Shown here piece after piece: positions 35,401 through 48,499 of a stretch of DNA of 64,000 nt. The DNA is from Amaranthus tricolor (lineage: Eukaryota; Streptophyta; Magnoliopsida; Caryophyllales; Amaranthaceae). A program made the position numbers and the translations under genes. Every line of letters begins with the position of its first letter. The first letter of the stretch is position 1. The stretch covers positions 319,960 to 383,959 of the forward strand of contig NC_080049.1 in assembly GCF_026212465.1 (NCBI RefSeq). Direction: 5' to 3'. Below the pieces are notes generated by a model. That model was not told the origin of the DNA, searched no databases, and was given only the letters and a program-made list of their open reading frames with translations.

Positions 35401-38027
35401 TGCTAATCTACAATGAAATTATTTTGAGGATATAATAATTTACCGAGTATGATTGAATTATGGGTTCGTTTTTAGCTGAATGTAATGGTTCACAGTTCAT
35501 TTTGGTACACAAAACAAGTATGGGAACAAAATTTGTTGCCTAGTGCTATTACCCTTAAAGTGTACCGCTGCTCTATCTTGTGTTTACCACTTCATGTGTA
35601 GGATCTTAGATCACAAGGGATCTTGTGAAGTAGGATACTTGCTGGGAGCACAGTGTTAGTCCCTTTCTTAGTATAATTTGTTTCATAATGAACTTGTATC
35701 ATCTAGAAAGAATGCATAATTTGGTTTACATAGCATCCAACTCTAAGTTTTAGGAAAAAGCTTTCTCAACCATCCATGTCTCTCTTCCAAGGAATCATGA
35801 AGTATTGTGTTCTTTTTGATCAGTCTCTGTGCCTGTGCCATGATGCTGCAAAACTATGAGTCTATGACATCAAATTGGCTCATTACTTGCTTGTTTTGGA
35901 GCTATGAGGTGTTATGGAGGTTTTTAAAGGCCAATTTTGAACGTAAACAAGCTCAAATAAGTATACATTTGATAAACAGGAGATAAGACTGTTTTATTCA
36001 AATTGTCCAGCTTAAACAGGTGATAAATATCTTGAACAACCATGCATACATTTGAATTCTTTTACTTGGTTTCTGGCAGGTTTATATAAGACAAGAACTG
36101 ACTCCTGGAATCTTGATTGATTAGGATTTTTTAGAAGAATAAGGTGTTATTTGGCAATTTATTCCTTGTTTGTTAGACCTGTATTGGTATAATAGTGGTG
36201 GAAGTCCTGTTATTTTATGCATTATTGAACTGCATTAAGCTTGTAGTTTGAGAGAGTGATTGTGTCAAGTGTGTTTTTATCGGGTGATGCAATTTTGCTA
36301 ATTCAGACCAAGAGTTGATATCTTTATAAAAGAGTACCATCTTTTGGCTCTTAAATGTAAATTCTTCTTTCCTATCCCATAATATTGAGTTGACTATTAA
36401 TCCCCTTATAGAAGGTTTTACATCAAAAAAATTATTTAAAGATATAGATTAAAACACAAACAAATTGTTCTTCTCTCTCTTATTCTTCTATGGGATTTTT
36501 ACTCCATGGCTATTGACCCTCACTGCTGATAAAGGTACATAGGTTTTTTGGGATGATTTCGAATGAGACGTGGTTATCATAGTCAGTTAAGTCCTGTGAA
36601 ACGAATCCCTTTATACTGTGAGTCTGTGACCTCATTATGTTATTGCTTTGTGCATCTAATATTATTTCCTGAGGTGAATCTTTTTTGGTTATGTGATGCA
36701 ATATTTTATGCTTGCAGTGGATTGAGGAGCCGACCTTGCTGCTGACCCGGTTTGAGTACGCTAATGTTTTTCACTCATATACAGATTGGTATAGTGCATA
36801 TGTTAGCTCTAAAGTAACTGGTTTGCCAACAAGGCCAAATGTTGTCTTTGTTGATGGCCACAGCAAAGTGAGTGAGTTTTGTTTTAATCGTTTTTTCCTT
36901 TATCATCGATCTGTTATATTTCTTTAGCATTCTCAATTCTCAATTATGCTTGAAGTTGGTGCTGTGCCTTCCCAACCACTTCATCCTTCATTGAAATTGC
37001 TTGAACGAAAAGAATTGTACTTCCGAGTGTTAGATCTGAACAGTGAAGTTTTTTGTTTGCTTATGCGTTTGGTAATAAATGATAAGTTGTACCTTTCTGA
37101 AGGAAGTTCTCTTGTTTGTGCGAAAACCCAAGTTATGAACTATGTGCATGATTGGGAATTAGTTTCTGGAAAAACGTAGAGTGAAGACTTATTATTTCTT
37201 TTAATTGAGGACTTAGTGCTTCTGCCTTGCGTCCATACGAAGTCTGATATTTCTATTCAACCAAATCTAATGTTTGGCATCAAAATTTTTGATTTTGTTT
37301 TCACCAGACGCAATTGGAAGACACATGGGAAGCACTCTTTTCAAGCATTAGATTTGCTAAAAACTTCACTGATCCAGTCTGCTTTCGTCACGCTGTCTTT
37401 GTACCCTTGGGTTATGAAACAGCCTGGTTTAAGGGTCTGAGTCAACATATAGATTGTCGAGGGGCATCTGCGAGAGCCCTGTGGGCAAATCCTGATGACC
37501 GTAAAACAGCACGACTATCTGAATTTGGTGAGATGATAAAGGCAGCTTTTGATTTTCCTGTGGATACACCCAGAAAACCCAAGTCATCAGAATATAATGT
37601 GCTTTTTGTACGGCGTGAAAATTATTTGGCACATCCACGTCATGGTGGTAAAGTTGAATCCAGACTCAGCAACGAACAAGAAGTGTTCGATTCTTTGAAA
37701 AGTTGGGCTTCTAATTATTCTCAATGCAACATAAACCTCGTAAATGGCTTATTTGGTCACATGCCTATGAGAGAGCAAATCCGAGCTATAGAGGATGCGT
37801 CGGTGATTATTGGAGCTCATGGAGCGGGTCTCACTCATGTGGTGTCAGCATTACCAGAAAGTGTGATTCTTGAAATTATTAGCAGCCAGTTTCAGCGCCC
37901 TCATTTCCAATTGATCTCCCAGTGGAAAGGTCTAGAATACCATGCAATCAATCTATCTGGCTCTTCTGCCAATCCGGTGAAGGTCATTGAACGGCTTAAA
38001 AAGATCCTGAGAAGCATCGGATGCTGA
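29430..38027 (+). CDS. XYLT: Beta-1,2-xylosyltransferase of N-glycans (GT61, Golgi)
   Basis: Exons: 29430-30137, 36718-36867, 37308-38027, all phase 0; 525 residues. The enzyme adds beta-1,2-xylose from UDP-xylose to the core mannose of complex N-glycans in the Golgi. It is a type II protein: a basic cytosolic tail (RK, KK), a membrane anchor at about residues 22-40, and a stem containing a His-rich run (HDHHHHHLH, 53-61). It continues with the family blocks WPILPSYLPWSPP, SCEGFFGNGF and SSICEGGRV. The catalytic part begins EEPTLLLTRFEYAN and ADWY-like TDWYSAYVSS. It continues with VCFRHAVFVPLGYETA, VLFVRRENYLAHPRHGGK and the GT61 signature GAHGAGLTH (about 455-463), and it ends SIGC. Length and three-exon structure match the Arabidopsis gene. 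Intron 1 is 6.6 kb and full of mobile-element remnants. The start is the first ATG of the exon. Confidence 0.95.
30531..31184 (+). mobile_element. Candidate solo LTR
   Basis: The stretch starts TGTTGAGATTTG and ends ATCAAACA, so it has TGTT...AACA ends. It contains a TATA motif (TATATAAAGG, 30869-30878) with G+C-rich upstream DNA (CTCGTTCGAGCGGCC) and an AT-rich downstream part, the usual LTR layout. No matching 5-bp target duplication was found at the chosen ends, so the boundaries are uncertain. Confidence 0.4.
31255..34290. repeat. Divergent tandem duplication inside XYLT intron 1
   Basis: Unit A (about 31255-32430) and unit B (about 32590-34290) share a series of collinear blocks. One is TTTGATGACAA(C/T)TTTTGTTG, another GAATCCAAG/AATACAAGGATTG. 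The GTTGAAGAGAGA...GGAAG...GGGGGA block is shared, as is CTCCTTGTG...GTATCTTTC(C/T)CTTTC. A (G/A)AAATTAAAATGAG(A/C)TATTGTAAAA(T/G)GAC block also recurs. The copies are clearly old. Unit B is enlarged by a LINE fragment. Confidence 0.6.
33575..34110 (+). mobile_element. Decayed non-LTR retrotransposon (LINE) 3' end
   Basis: Across several frames the DNA still spells pieces of the conserved C-terminal region of plant LINE reverse transcriptases. These include DRGMPLKLNDKFIR followed by LLYG-like YYMDE, then LRWFG and FGHVQQQ, then RIHVDN near 34050. Stops and frameshifts interrupt everything, so it is not functional. Confidence 0.6.
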
Positions 38028-41000
38028 GGGGCTCCATCTTTTACCTCAAATTCTGCTTGGTTAAGATTTCCAGAAGGGCCTGCCATCATTGATCTGAATT
38101 CCCTCACAGTCATGCAAATTCTAGTGTGCATTTCTTAGAGTTAGGACAGACATCAAAGGGAAATATAGTCGTTGGGTTTGACCGTTTGAAGAAATTATCA
38201 AAAGAATATGGTCATCAGGTTTGAAGAAATTTGGTCATGGTTGCTGAAAAATCAAAGAATGTGGCTCCCGGTTAAATTTTATTAACAGAGTTTCCTCTAT
38301 GGTGTGCTTCAGCGGGAATTTCTATGCAAGCCTAGTTTAGGAGTCACTATGGAGTTGAGATAGGCTTGTAAGTTCCAAGTAGTCTGGGATGCTGTCCCTA
38401 AACTTAATAGTGTACAGTAAAAATCATCAACATGGCGAATGATCCCCTTGAAAGGTAGTCCATTTTTTATAAGTTTGTCTAATTTTTTTCTCGATAAGCT
38501 TAAAGAATGAGCCTGTTTGGAAGTTTTAAATTGAAACCCAACCCAACTAAGCTGGGTGACTCTTGATCAGCTGTGTTCCTTAAAACTCTTGATTGCATGA
38601 TTTGCACTCTTCATTATTGGCGGATAATTTGTCGAATTCAGATGGTACTAACAAACATTTTTTTTACTCAGAAATTAAACTTAAAAGTTGTTTTGAGATT
38701 GTCTTCAGTATTTCGCTACGCGACATATGTGAACATAATTACACGTTCTAGAGTCTTCCTTTCTTGATGATTTTTGTTTGTGTGGAAGTAGAAGTTTGAG
38801 AATTTGCCTGGTGGTGACCTGACCCGACCACACTGAAACACTTTGTGAGGTCTTAAATTTGTTACAGCTATTGTGTAAAGCTGCTCCTTGTAAAATAGCT
38901 GATAAGGTAGCCATTTGGCCTTTTAGTCTTGAACATGAAAATGAAAGCTCAGTACTCAGTACTCAGTAGTCACTGCTCAGTGGGGCTTCTAATTCTTACA
39001 TTTCTGTGCATGCAGATCTGTACTTCATAATGGATATATGATTTTTCTTCTTTATTTATTATTTATTTAATTATTTATATTATTGGGTAGGGCACAGAAA
39101 GATTTGATTTTGGATTATAGCACAATATGGCGGAGGTGGATCTGTGCAGTGTACACCAATAGCAAGCATCTATGTTACTATTATTTCTTGCTGTCATTTT
39201 CCTGATGAATTTGTGCTTGTTTTTTTGAAGAATCAGGAATTTGAATGTTACTACTCCATCCCTTTGAGTTTGCCCCTTTGCCCATTTACTGTGAGAGCTT
39301 TTTTGTTTCGGAAATGGACCAAATTCATACTGTTTTATGATGGTAATGTTTCATTGTTTGAAGAATGAGATATGAATATGATGCTGTTTTTTTGAAGCAT
39401 AAGGAATATGATCCTTTCTATTACCATTTTATGGTATTACTTTCTACACTGAAATTAGACCAAACACAGTAGTTTTCACAACAAGCTTTCCAGTTTCGTC
39501 ATTTAGACTATTCCTTATATTACTCCGCCCCTAACTCCCAAGGAACTTTAAAGGGTACTACAAATTTTTGTAAGTAGATTATTCGATTTTGTAGTTCCCA
39601 TCTTTATACTTGTAAACCAAGTATTTGGTTATATATTTCTATACTAATTAGAAACCAAAAAATATATTTGTACTAATGTATGATAGAGTAAATCATCTTT
39701 TGGACTTTGATTGTTTGCTATTATTCAAATTTTGAATTTGTAAATTATAGATAATCGGTTTGCCATATTAAAAAGGAAAAATTATTGTGAATATTCTAAT
39801 CTATTTTCAATTTCCTGCAAATAATTCTACCTTTTGAAAATTTTTTAATAATCCAACTTTTGTTTTCAGTTTGTTGTCAATGGACCTTTCAAGGAAATGA
39901 CATGCTATATCAGGTTACCTCTTATCTTCTTCCTTCTTTATAATAATCCAATCTATATTCCATTACCTGCTAATTATCCCACCTTTAAAATTTTGTTTAA
40001 TAATCCAACTTTTACTTTTTGTTTGTTGCTAATGGACCCTTCAAGAAACTAAATGAAATTGCTGTTACTTTCCAAGCTTATGAAGTTGATCATTGCATAA
40101 TAGTAATCGTCTTTACATACATATACCATCAAATAGGGGTGGTCAAAAATCCGACCCGCTGACCCACACCCAACCCGTTATATATTATCTTTATGAAGTT
40201 GAAATTTACACGTTAAAATATTATAAAAAATTAATAATAGTCGTAAGTTTTTCAATTCCCTTCAAAGTAAAATACCCCTTTTAACCAGTGCTAAAGAGAA
40301 TTGAATATTTTAAAAATTGTGGATTTTTAAATAATAATTGAAGAGAAAATGTGTTAAAAAAATTAAAAGAGACTTAACATGTATGGATGAGATATGTTGG
40401 ATTATTATACACTAGTGGCAAAGAAAAATTGAGTATTTAGCTTCTGAAAGAGTCCATTGGCAACAAAATACAAACAAAAGTGGAATTATTGGCAGGTAAT
40501 GAAAATAGGTTGGATTATTATAAACAAGGAGAAGATGAGAGTTAACCTGATATAGCAGGCCATTTTCTAAAGGGTCCATTGACAACAAACTGAAAGTAAA
40601 GTTTAAATTATTACAAAATTTTCAAAAGGTATGATTATTGGTAGGTAATTGAAAATAGATTGGATTATTCACAACAAATTTTCCTAGACAAGATTGATCT
40701 TTGCTTACAAGGTTAATTAAATTTCGATTAAGATCAAATTGATTCATTTATAGAACATGCGTCAAAATCTAAAAGCCTTTGTAAATAATATATATTAGAG
40801 TTTTTTAACTATTAATATAAAATAATTCTTTAAATAGTTGTTATGGTGCATAATGCAGATAACCAAGCATGTGGGGGGTGGAGGGTGTGGGGGCTGATGT
40901 TACTAGAAAGATCACATGATTCTTGAATATATAAGCAAAGTTTGTAAATTAGTTTCTTAATATTTCTTCTAAGTACTTGCACACCAAATAACAACATAAT

Positions 41001-43119
41001 ATTATTTTCGATCAACACATTTTTCTAACTTGCTTGTCGGAATGTCTTATCTACTATTTGTAGACTATGTAAATGTCACATACTTACGTTCATGTTCTTC
41101 TTTTAAATATGTTTTAAATAATATACATTTTAATGTTATATATGGTATGTCGTATTTGAACTCTTTTTATACGTTAATTGTGGCTTCTACAAGCATCATA
41201 TATTGGATATGACGATAATATTAACTCCAATCATGTAACGTATATATTTAGCGCATTTGTTTTAACTTTTTTTGCAACAACGATAAAAATGATTGTGTGA
41301 TATAATAACAAACAAATAATAAGCAAGAAATGCATTTATTATGTAAAAAAACACACATTGTTTACTAACATGTATATCATTTGCTTTAAACAAGAATTTT
41401 TTAAGATTTTCATATAGTCATTATTAATTTCTTAAAAGATAAAAAAACTAATATGTGACACATATTATCAATCTATAGTGGATTCTATATTTGTATATTG
41501 TTATACTTAAACCGACTAGAAGTATAATGGTAAAACAGAATACTTCATTTTTATTTTTTTTTTTCTATATTTAATATAAAAACTCCATATAAGTTGATGT
41601 AAAATGAATGTTCTCTTCGATAACCCAAATTCATTATAGTGGAATGTATCTTTTATTAAGTCACTCAAATCATTGTTTTGAAGAGTTTGATAAAGTATCC
41701 ACGTTGGTTGTTATTTGGTCACGTGGCCAAATTATGACACTTCAGGCTTGTTTTGAAAACCTTTTATATATGATTAATGGTCAATTGTGGTTTTCATAAC
41801 AAAAATATAGTTAAGTGGCATATTGTTTGAATCATTTAATTGCATAATTTTATAATATTTTTTTAAAAAAATTTTAGATTTACATTTTTAATATATAAAT
41901 AATCAAAATAACACATTAAATTGCGTAAAAAATCAAATCTAATAAGTATAATGAAATAAAAAAAGTACATTTAATCACAAAACAAAATATAATTAATACT
42001 TCTAGTACTTTCTATAAATAAATACATGGATCATTTTCAAATACATAAATATTAATAACTTTAGTTTGGTTCATATATAGGAATAAGGGATCTACGTACT
42101 TTTGAATACAAAAAGCTAGTTTATGATATATCAACTTTGGATTTGATGTTACTTGAATTACTCAAAAAAAAAAAAAGATGCAACTCTTGATATTTTATAT
42201 TCTTATAAAAAGTTATCAAATAGTAATTATTGATTTAAATGACTTGATCAATATTATCAAAGTTGGATGATTTTTTAAAATTAAAGACAATTAATAAATC
42301 AATTATTACTATCATTTTCTTAATTTTCACATATTTTATAAAGAAACTATTAAGTAACGTCTCGTTTTGTTATAAGAACACCTCATCATGAGAGGGACTC
42401 ATATAATTAGTCTATTTCTCTAATTGATCACTTTAAAATTATAAGTGATTAATTTACACACAAAATGTATATGAATATGTATATAGATCAGTTGTCTTAC
42501 GATAAGACCTTAATATTTAAATATAATAAAAAAGTACACTAAAAAACCTTTGGATGTTAAAAAAGTTAGTTTAAAGATCTTACTAATCAACTAATACAAT
42601 CAGATTTGGTCATTATTATTCTATACCATCTTTTTCTTTGACATGGCATGCATTGAGATTTCAAATAGAATAGAACTAACAACATCAATACTTAATATGC
42701 CAAAAAAAGACAAGAAAATTTCAAGGGTCCAAAAAAAAAAATAAAACCATATTTTTATCCATTCCAAAAACACTGCATTTGTTTTGTCCCCTGTTGTTGT
42801 TGTTGTATCTCATTGTCTTTCCTTTCCTCTTCCCTCCCAAATCTCACCAATAACTGCCAACAAAGTCCATAATCTTCATCATAAATAAATACTCTTAGAA
42901 ACTATTATAGAAAACTTCCATTTTTGCATAAATTTCATTTCTTTGAGTAAAACTTGTCATTTTAACACCACTTTTTCTTCACATGCTACCTAATTTTTAC
43001 CTGTAAATTACAACCCATCAATAATTCACACTTTTTTGGAGTTTCATCTTCTTAGTATTGCATTTTTTTTCTTTTTTTTTTGCAAAACCCCATTAAAATT
43101 AAGAGTTAAAAAAGGATCA
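38028..43119. other. Intergenic region, XYLT to MO25
   Basis: The first part (to about 38500) is probably XYLT 3' UTR. A short CAGTACTCAGTACTCAGTAG repeat lies at about 38950-38985. A large inverted-repeat element occupies 39774-40684. The remainder is AT-rich; short open frames are not supported by any protein feature. The last few hundred bases before 43120 are C/T-rich and likely MO25 promoter and leader. Confidence 0.55.
39774..40684. mobile_element. Foldback element with about 260-bp arms, hAT-like fragment in the loop
   Basis: The left arm (39774-40052) contains TTTGTTGTCAATGGACC, CTGCTATATCAGGTTA-like, TATAATAATCCAA and TTGCTAATGGACCC. The right arm (40423-40684) carries the same words in reverse complement and inverse order. 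Arm identity is high by eye. The loop contains TAGGGGTGGTCAAAAATCC and GACCCGC, a typical hAT-type end (40134-40183). No transposase is present. Confidence 0.75.
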
Positions 43120-46100
43120 ATGCCTAATCCTTTGAAGAGTCTTTTGAAATTCAAGGTAAAATTGAAATCTAAATCCAAGTCTAAGATTCGGACTCCTGCT
43201 GAAATGGTTCACAGAATCCGTGAGCTTTTGATTCATCTTAATGATAGTAGCAGCAATGTTGATCATGCCCAAAAATGGACTGAAAAGGTTTCATCTTTTT
43301 GCTATTACTTTCAATTTCTCTTTGAGCATTTTTATATAATTTGGTTTTTTATTGGAAAATTATTTTGTGAATGGGGTTCCTTTTTTTGATTGGTTTGTGC
43401 TACCTATTTTAAGAAACTGAAAGTTTATGTGAGAAATATATTATCTTGATGAAAATCAACGCTGCCTTTGGTTAATGGTATTAAAAGAGTGGTGATTGGA
43501 ATGAGTTTTAGAATTTTGATGAGATGTGCTATGTCATTCATCCTCGAGCATGTATTTCCTTTACGTATCATCTTGGTAATGGATGAGAATGAATTATGCG
43601 AAGAAAAAAGAAGGTTAGAGTGGGACAATCATAATCATAAGCCTAGTAAAGTAAGTTTTCTAATAAAATTACTATTAAATTTTGTTATCATTCTCATGAT
43701 TTAATATTAATAATCAAACGGGTTGAGATGATGAGGCTTTTTTGTATATGTTGATTAGAAGGTTATGAATAGGGGGGATGTGATCTTGATAACTCTGAGA
43801 GTTGAATTCTTTTGAATAATTGTGGTAGGACTTTGATTTGGATGGGAAAGATTGGTATATTTATTGATATTTGAATATTTTACTGAGCTGGTTGATGAGT
43901 CTTGATTGCATGATTTATAGTATGATGTAAGAAAGTCAAATTTGTTATACTATTACTTGTTTTTTCTGCTACTTGAGGCAATGGATCACTTTTGTGGAGG
44001 AAATTAACTTAATCTTGATGATTTTTGGACTCTTTTCTTGTGGAATTGTAATTTGTTTTGAAGGCTTGGGTGGATGTATTATGAAAACATTTTGGAACAT
44101 TTTGGGTAAATTAAGGGTTCTATTGAGTTTTGATTTTGGAACTTAAAATTTTGTAGTTTGGGAATTTTTCAATATATGTGAGGAAGAAAATGAGGAGTTT
44201 TTTCACTACTACGAATGTGAGTCGAGGAAAGATTAAGAATTAATTATTTTCCCTACTCTAAGGGGATACATAGTATTATGTCAATGACGAAGGGAGAAAC
44301 ATGAATTACATTTCTAAGTTTAGGATAGGAAACAGATAAGCTAATACAAACTTCCGTCCCTTGCGTCAATGCTAATTCGAATACTGATTTATACACAATG
44401 TCTTATTGATGATTGAATAATGATACTCCGTATAATGTTGAATGTGATGATCTAATGTTGAATGATAATTGTCACCTCAGTGCTATAATTTGGTGTATTC
44501 AGATGGAAGAACTAGGTAAACTCATTGCGGATATTAAAGTCATCCTGTATGGAACTAGTGAAACAGAACCTATCCCAGAAGCTTGTGCACAAGTAACTCA
44601 AGAAGTCTTTCGAGAAAATACTCTCCGCCTCCTCATAATTTGCCTTCCGAAACTGGACTTGGAGGTGAGCAACATTACTTATAGAGTCTATCTGAAGAAT
44701 AGGAACCCCCCTCACTTGATCATCTTTAATTTCTGCAATTGATGCTTGCTTTCTTACAATGTTGTGTACTTGTTGGTAGTATAAGTTTTGGCGTAACTTC
44801 TGTTTTCCTAATGTTGCTTATTACTATTAAAAAGATGATCTCTGTTAGGCCCGAAAAGATGCTACCCAAGTAGTAGCAAATTTGCAAAGACAACAAGTTA
44901 ATTCACGTCTAATAGCATGCGATTACTTGGAAGCCAACATTGATCTCATGGATATTTTGGTCTCAGGGTAGGCAACCAACTCTGCTCCATCACTCTTATT
45001 TTCCAGCTTGTTTAATGCCTAAAAGAAGTCATTGATTATTTGACACCATATTGATTACATCAACTTATTATGATAAGGTACGAGGACCATCGACTAGCCT
45101 TGCACTATGGTAATATGCTGAGAGAGTGTATTAGACATCAAAGCATTGCAAAGTAAGTGATCTGAATCCGTGATATAGGCTTCATTCCTTTCATCTGAAG
45201 AACTTATAGTTTGAACATCTTTTCATCCAATAGAATCGATGACTACGAGTATTGCATGATGATCAAAAATCTTTTGTTTTTACGTGCTTTGTTTATAGAT
45301 ACGTTCTGGCGTCACACTTGCACAAGTTTTTTGACTATGTGCAGCTTCCGGATTTCGATGTATCATCAGATGCAGCGGTAACTTTTAAGGTTCTCATCTT
45401 TTTCTGTCTGTCTGTCTTTTTCCAAGTTAATTTGTCTGCCAAAATCTTTTCCAATGATGAACTAATCATTTTTCAATGTTTTGAAAATCCATCAATACTC
45501 ACTTAGTTTTGAACATCAGTTACGACATATACCTGAATATGTTATGTGCACTTTGCAGGAGTTATTAACCAGGCACAAATCCACTGTCTCAGAGTTTCTA
45601 TCTACAAACTATGATTGGGTAAGTTCCTGTTTAAGTGTCTATCATGTTTATTCTAGGAGTTGAGCGTCTATGATGTATGCTATACAGTAAGCATAAAGGA
45701 AGTTATTGATAAATCGACTATTCATTTGTCGCAGTTTTTCAGAGATTTCAATACTAAGTTGTTGCAGTCGCCTATTTACATTACGAGGCGTCAATCTATT
45801 AAGGTAAAGCATGCACCGATTTTTTGTGCTATCTATTGTCAGAAAAACTCTTTTTATGGTTAAGAATAAGAACAAATCTGAAAACCGATAAGCCTGTGTA
45901 AGATCTTCACTCTTCTTATGTCCAGCTTTTAAGGGAAATCTTGCTTGATCGTGCTAACTCTTCAATCATGGTACGGTATGTGAGCTCGATAGACAACTTG
46001 AAGGTTCTGATGAATCTCCTCAGGGTAAAAACTTAATTTTCCTTGAACTTGTCTCATTTTTCTTCCCCTTTTCTCCGCATTAGAAATCAACTGTTCGTGT

Positions 46101-46539
46101 TTGATTGTTTCGGTACAGGAAACAAGCAAACCAATACAAATAGAAGCGTTCCATGTCTTTAAGGTATGCACCTTACCTTAATCGTTTAGAAAAGTTTTGA
46201 ACGTTTGAACTACATTCATACTAATATGCTTCAAATTAAGAAAATATTACATTTGTTTGTGATATATGACAGCTATTTGCAGCTAACCGAAATAAGCCAC
46301 CTGATATTACAAACATACTAATAGTTAATCGAAGCAAGCTTCTTCGCTTCTTTGGCGACTTCAAATTGGACAAAGGTATTAACTTCAATGCAACAATGAA
46401 TGATGTGTTTTCTTACTTTATTTGTTGAAATAGCCTCACTTTACCTGGCCTTTTGTTATCAGAGGATGAACAGTTTGAGGCCGATAAAGCTCAAGTCGTG
46501 AAGGAAATAGCGGAATTGAAACTTAGAGAAATTCAATGA
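43120..46539 (+). CDS. MO25/CAB39-like scaffold protein
   Basis: Exons: 43120-43287, 44503-44664, 44849-44967, 45078-45152, 45299-45389, 45559-45618, 45735-45803, 45926-46024, 46119-46163, 46273-46375, 46463-46539; 355 residues. The fold is an all-helical MO25 solenoid. Diagnostic parts are [14 protein letters not shown] near the N-terminus, [82 protein letters not shown] and [20 protein letters not shown]. In animals MO25 activates STE20-type kinases and LKB1. In plants MO25 proteins partner SIK1-type kinases in growth and division, so this is probably a cytosolic kinase scaffold. Compared with the usual short start, residues 10-24 form a Lys-alternating extension ([15 protein letters not shown]). 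Intron 1 is 1.2 kb and contains a MITE. Confidence 0.93.
43463..43724. mobile_element. MITE with CCCGTTTGATTA-type end (copy 3, MO25 intron 1)
   Basis: The right end in reverse complement reads CAACCCGTTTGATTATTAAT, like the ends of the MITEs at 22833 and 28218. The left end (TGCCTTTGGTTAATGGTATT) is its degraded complement. Internal words (GGTAATGGATGAGAATGAAT) also resemble that family. More diverged than the other two. Confidence 0.45.
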
Positions 46540-47874
46540 ATGTCTTCAAGGAAAGCCAAAGAGTGTTCAGATAAGAAATACTCCATAGAGGTTTTTCTGG
46601 TAGATTGAGGGGATGAGATGACATTATAGATAGTAGCATACCTAATAATTAGTCTTTATTTAATCTAACTCTGTACATTCTAAAACATAAATGGCCAGCA
46701 CGGTGTAAAGAAAATTACTAATTTTTGATGATATCATGTAATGAAACTAACTACACACTTATAAGCAATCTTACCTTTTTTTTGATTTATTATGCTTTTC
46801 TTACTTAATATATAATTGTTTATTTTAAAGGCTGTAAATATAAATTAACAAACTCTATTCGCTATTAATAATTTTTTCTTTTCAAGAGAATGTAGTATAG
46901 AATTTAGGAACAATTAGTGTTTTATATGATTATTTTAACCTTCCAGAAAAATAAATGGTTAAATAATAAAATATACTTAAGAACCTTATGTTTCCAAAGC
47001 AAAAACAATATTAAATTACATAAAACAAATACAAAATTCTTTCTTATATACAGTCTATATATATCATTTTCCTGTTTATTTATATTACTTCACTAATAAA
47101 TTAAGCGAAACATATACATTACGAACTCAAAACAGAGTGTAGAATATATGTTAGCCTCATATTTTATCTTTGGTTGTCTCACACTTTGTGTTATATTTTC
47201 TTACTAGATATATTTCAGTGTAAAATACGGATGCTATAAATATTTATTGATATGAATAATGATATAGTTATGATATTATCATTATCGAAGTGAATAAATA
47301 ATTTATTATACAACAATATTAAAATATATACTCATAGTAATTATTAATAGATAAGACAAATAAAATTTAAAAGTTTTTAACTATGGTAGATAGGAGGGAT
47401 GATTTAATTGAAAAATAAATGATTTTCTTAATGGGCGTTGGAAAATAAAAATAATTCCAACTTTAGTGTCCTTAAAACTTAATTTCTAAAATAGTGTTTT
47501 TATAGGTAAGGTGTTTTACTAAGCTAAAATATTTGGTTTGAAAATCATATCCTAACAATTAATGTGTAACATGGCTTACCCTCCAAAAAAATCTATTTCA
47601 ATTAGACTCTTCAAATTCTCAGTAAAATCAGAACTCACTATTTCACTATGAAAAATATTAAAACCCTAAATTCCTCTTAAGAAATGAAACAAGTAGCAAT
47701 TTAATTTGAAGTTCTTTCACTTGACAATGGAGGTAGAATTTTACTGTCATCTCTTTTTTTAAAAAAATATTGTTCTTTGATTAATAATCCTTTAAATAAG
47801 AATATTAGTGAGTGACTTTTATAATCACAAATCTGTTCATCGGCTCTACGGTAAACGGTTGATGTTACTATGCT

Positions 47875-48109
<235 letters not shown>

Positions 48110-48499
48110 CTTTGTTTTGCAATTCATCAATTGAGAGTAAACGGTGATTGCTACTACACTTTATCATCCATTTTTAATACACTCATAATTTATTGTGATT
48201 GAAAGTAAACAAAGAAGATAGTAGCATTCACATCAAATTGCTATTGCACTTTATCAAAGCTTATTATTCGCATCAAATTGCTACTACAATTTATTATCCA
48301 TTGTTTATTAAGATTTTTTTGATTTTGTTTATTGAGATTTTTTTGATTTTGTTGAACGCATATAATTGCTTGACAAAACAGCATTATCCTCTTGCAGGTT
48401 TGAAATTACCAAACCTAAAAAACGTAGCTTAGTAAAATTATTTAATTATATGAACACCATTTTGGGAATTAAATTTTAGAGACGTAGCTACACGGAAAA

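Larger units (their letters stand above)
30138..36717 (+). other. Very long intron 1 of the XYLT gene
   Basis: 6.6 kb between GTTAGG and CTTGCAG. It contains a solo-LTR candidate (30531-31184), a divergent tandem duplication (about 31255-32430 and 32590-34290) and a LINE remnant (33575-34110) inside the second unit. The rest is sequence I cannot assign, including 34430-34790 and 35100-35360, which are less AT-rich. None of the short open frames inside is convincing. Confidence 0.8.
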
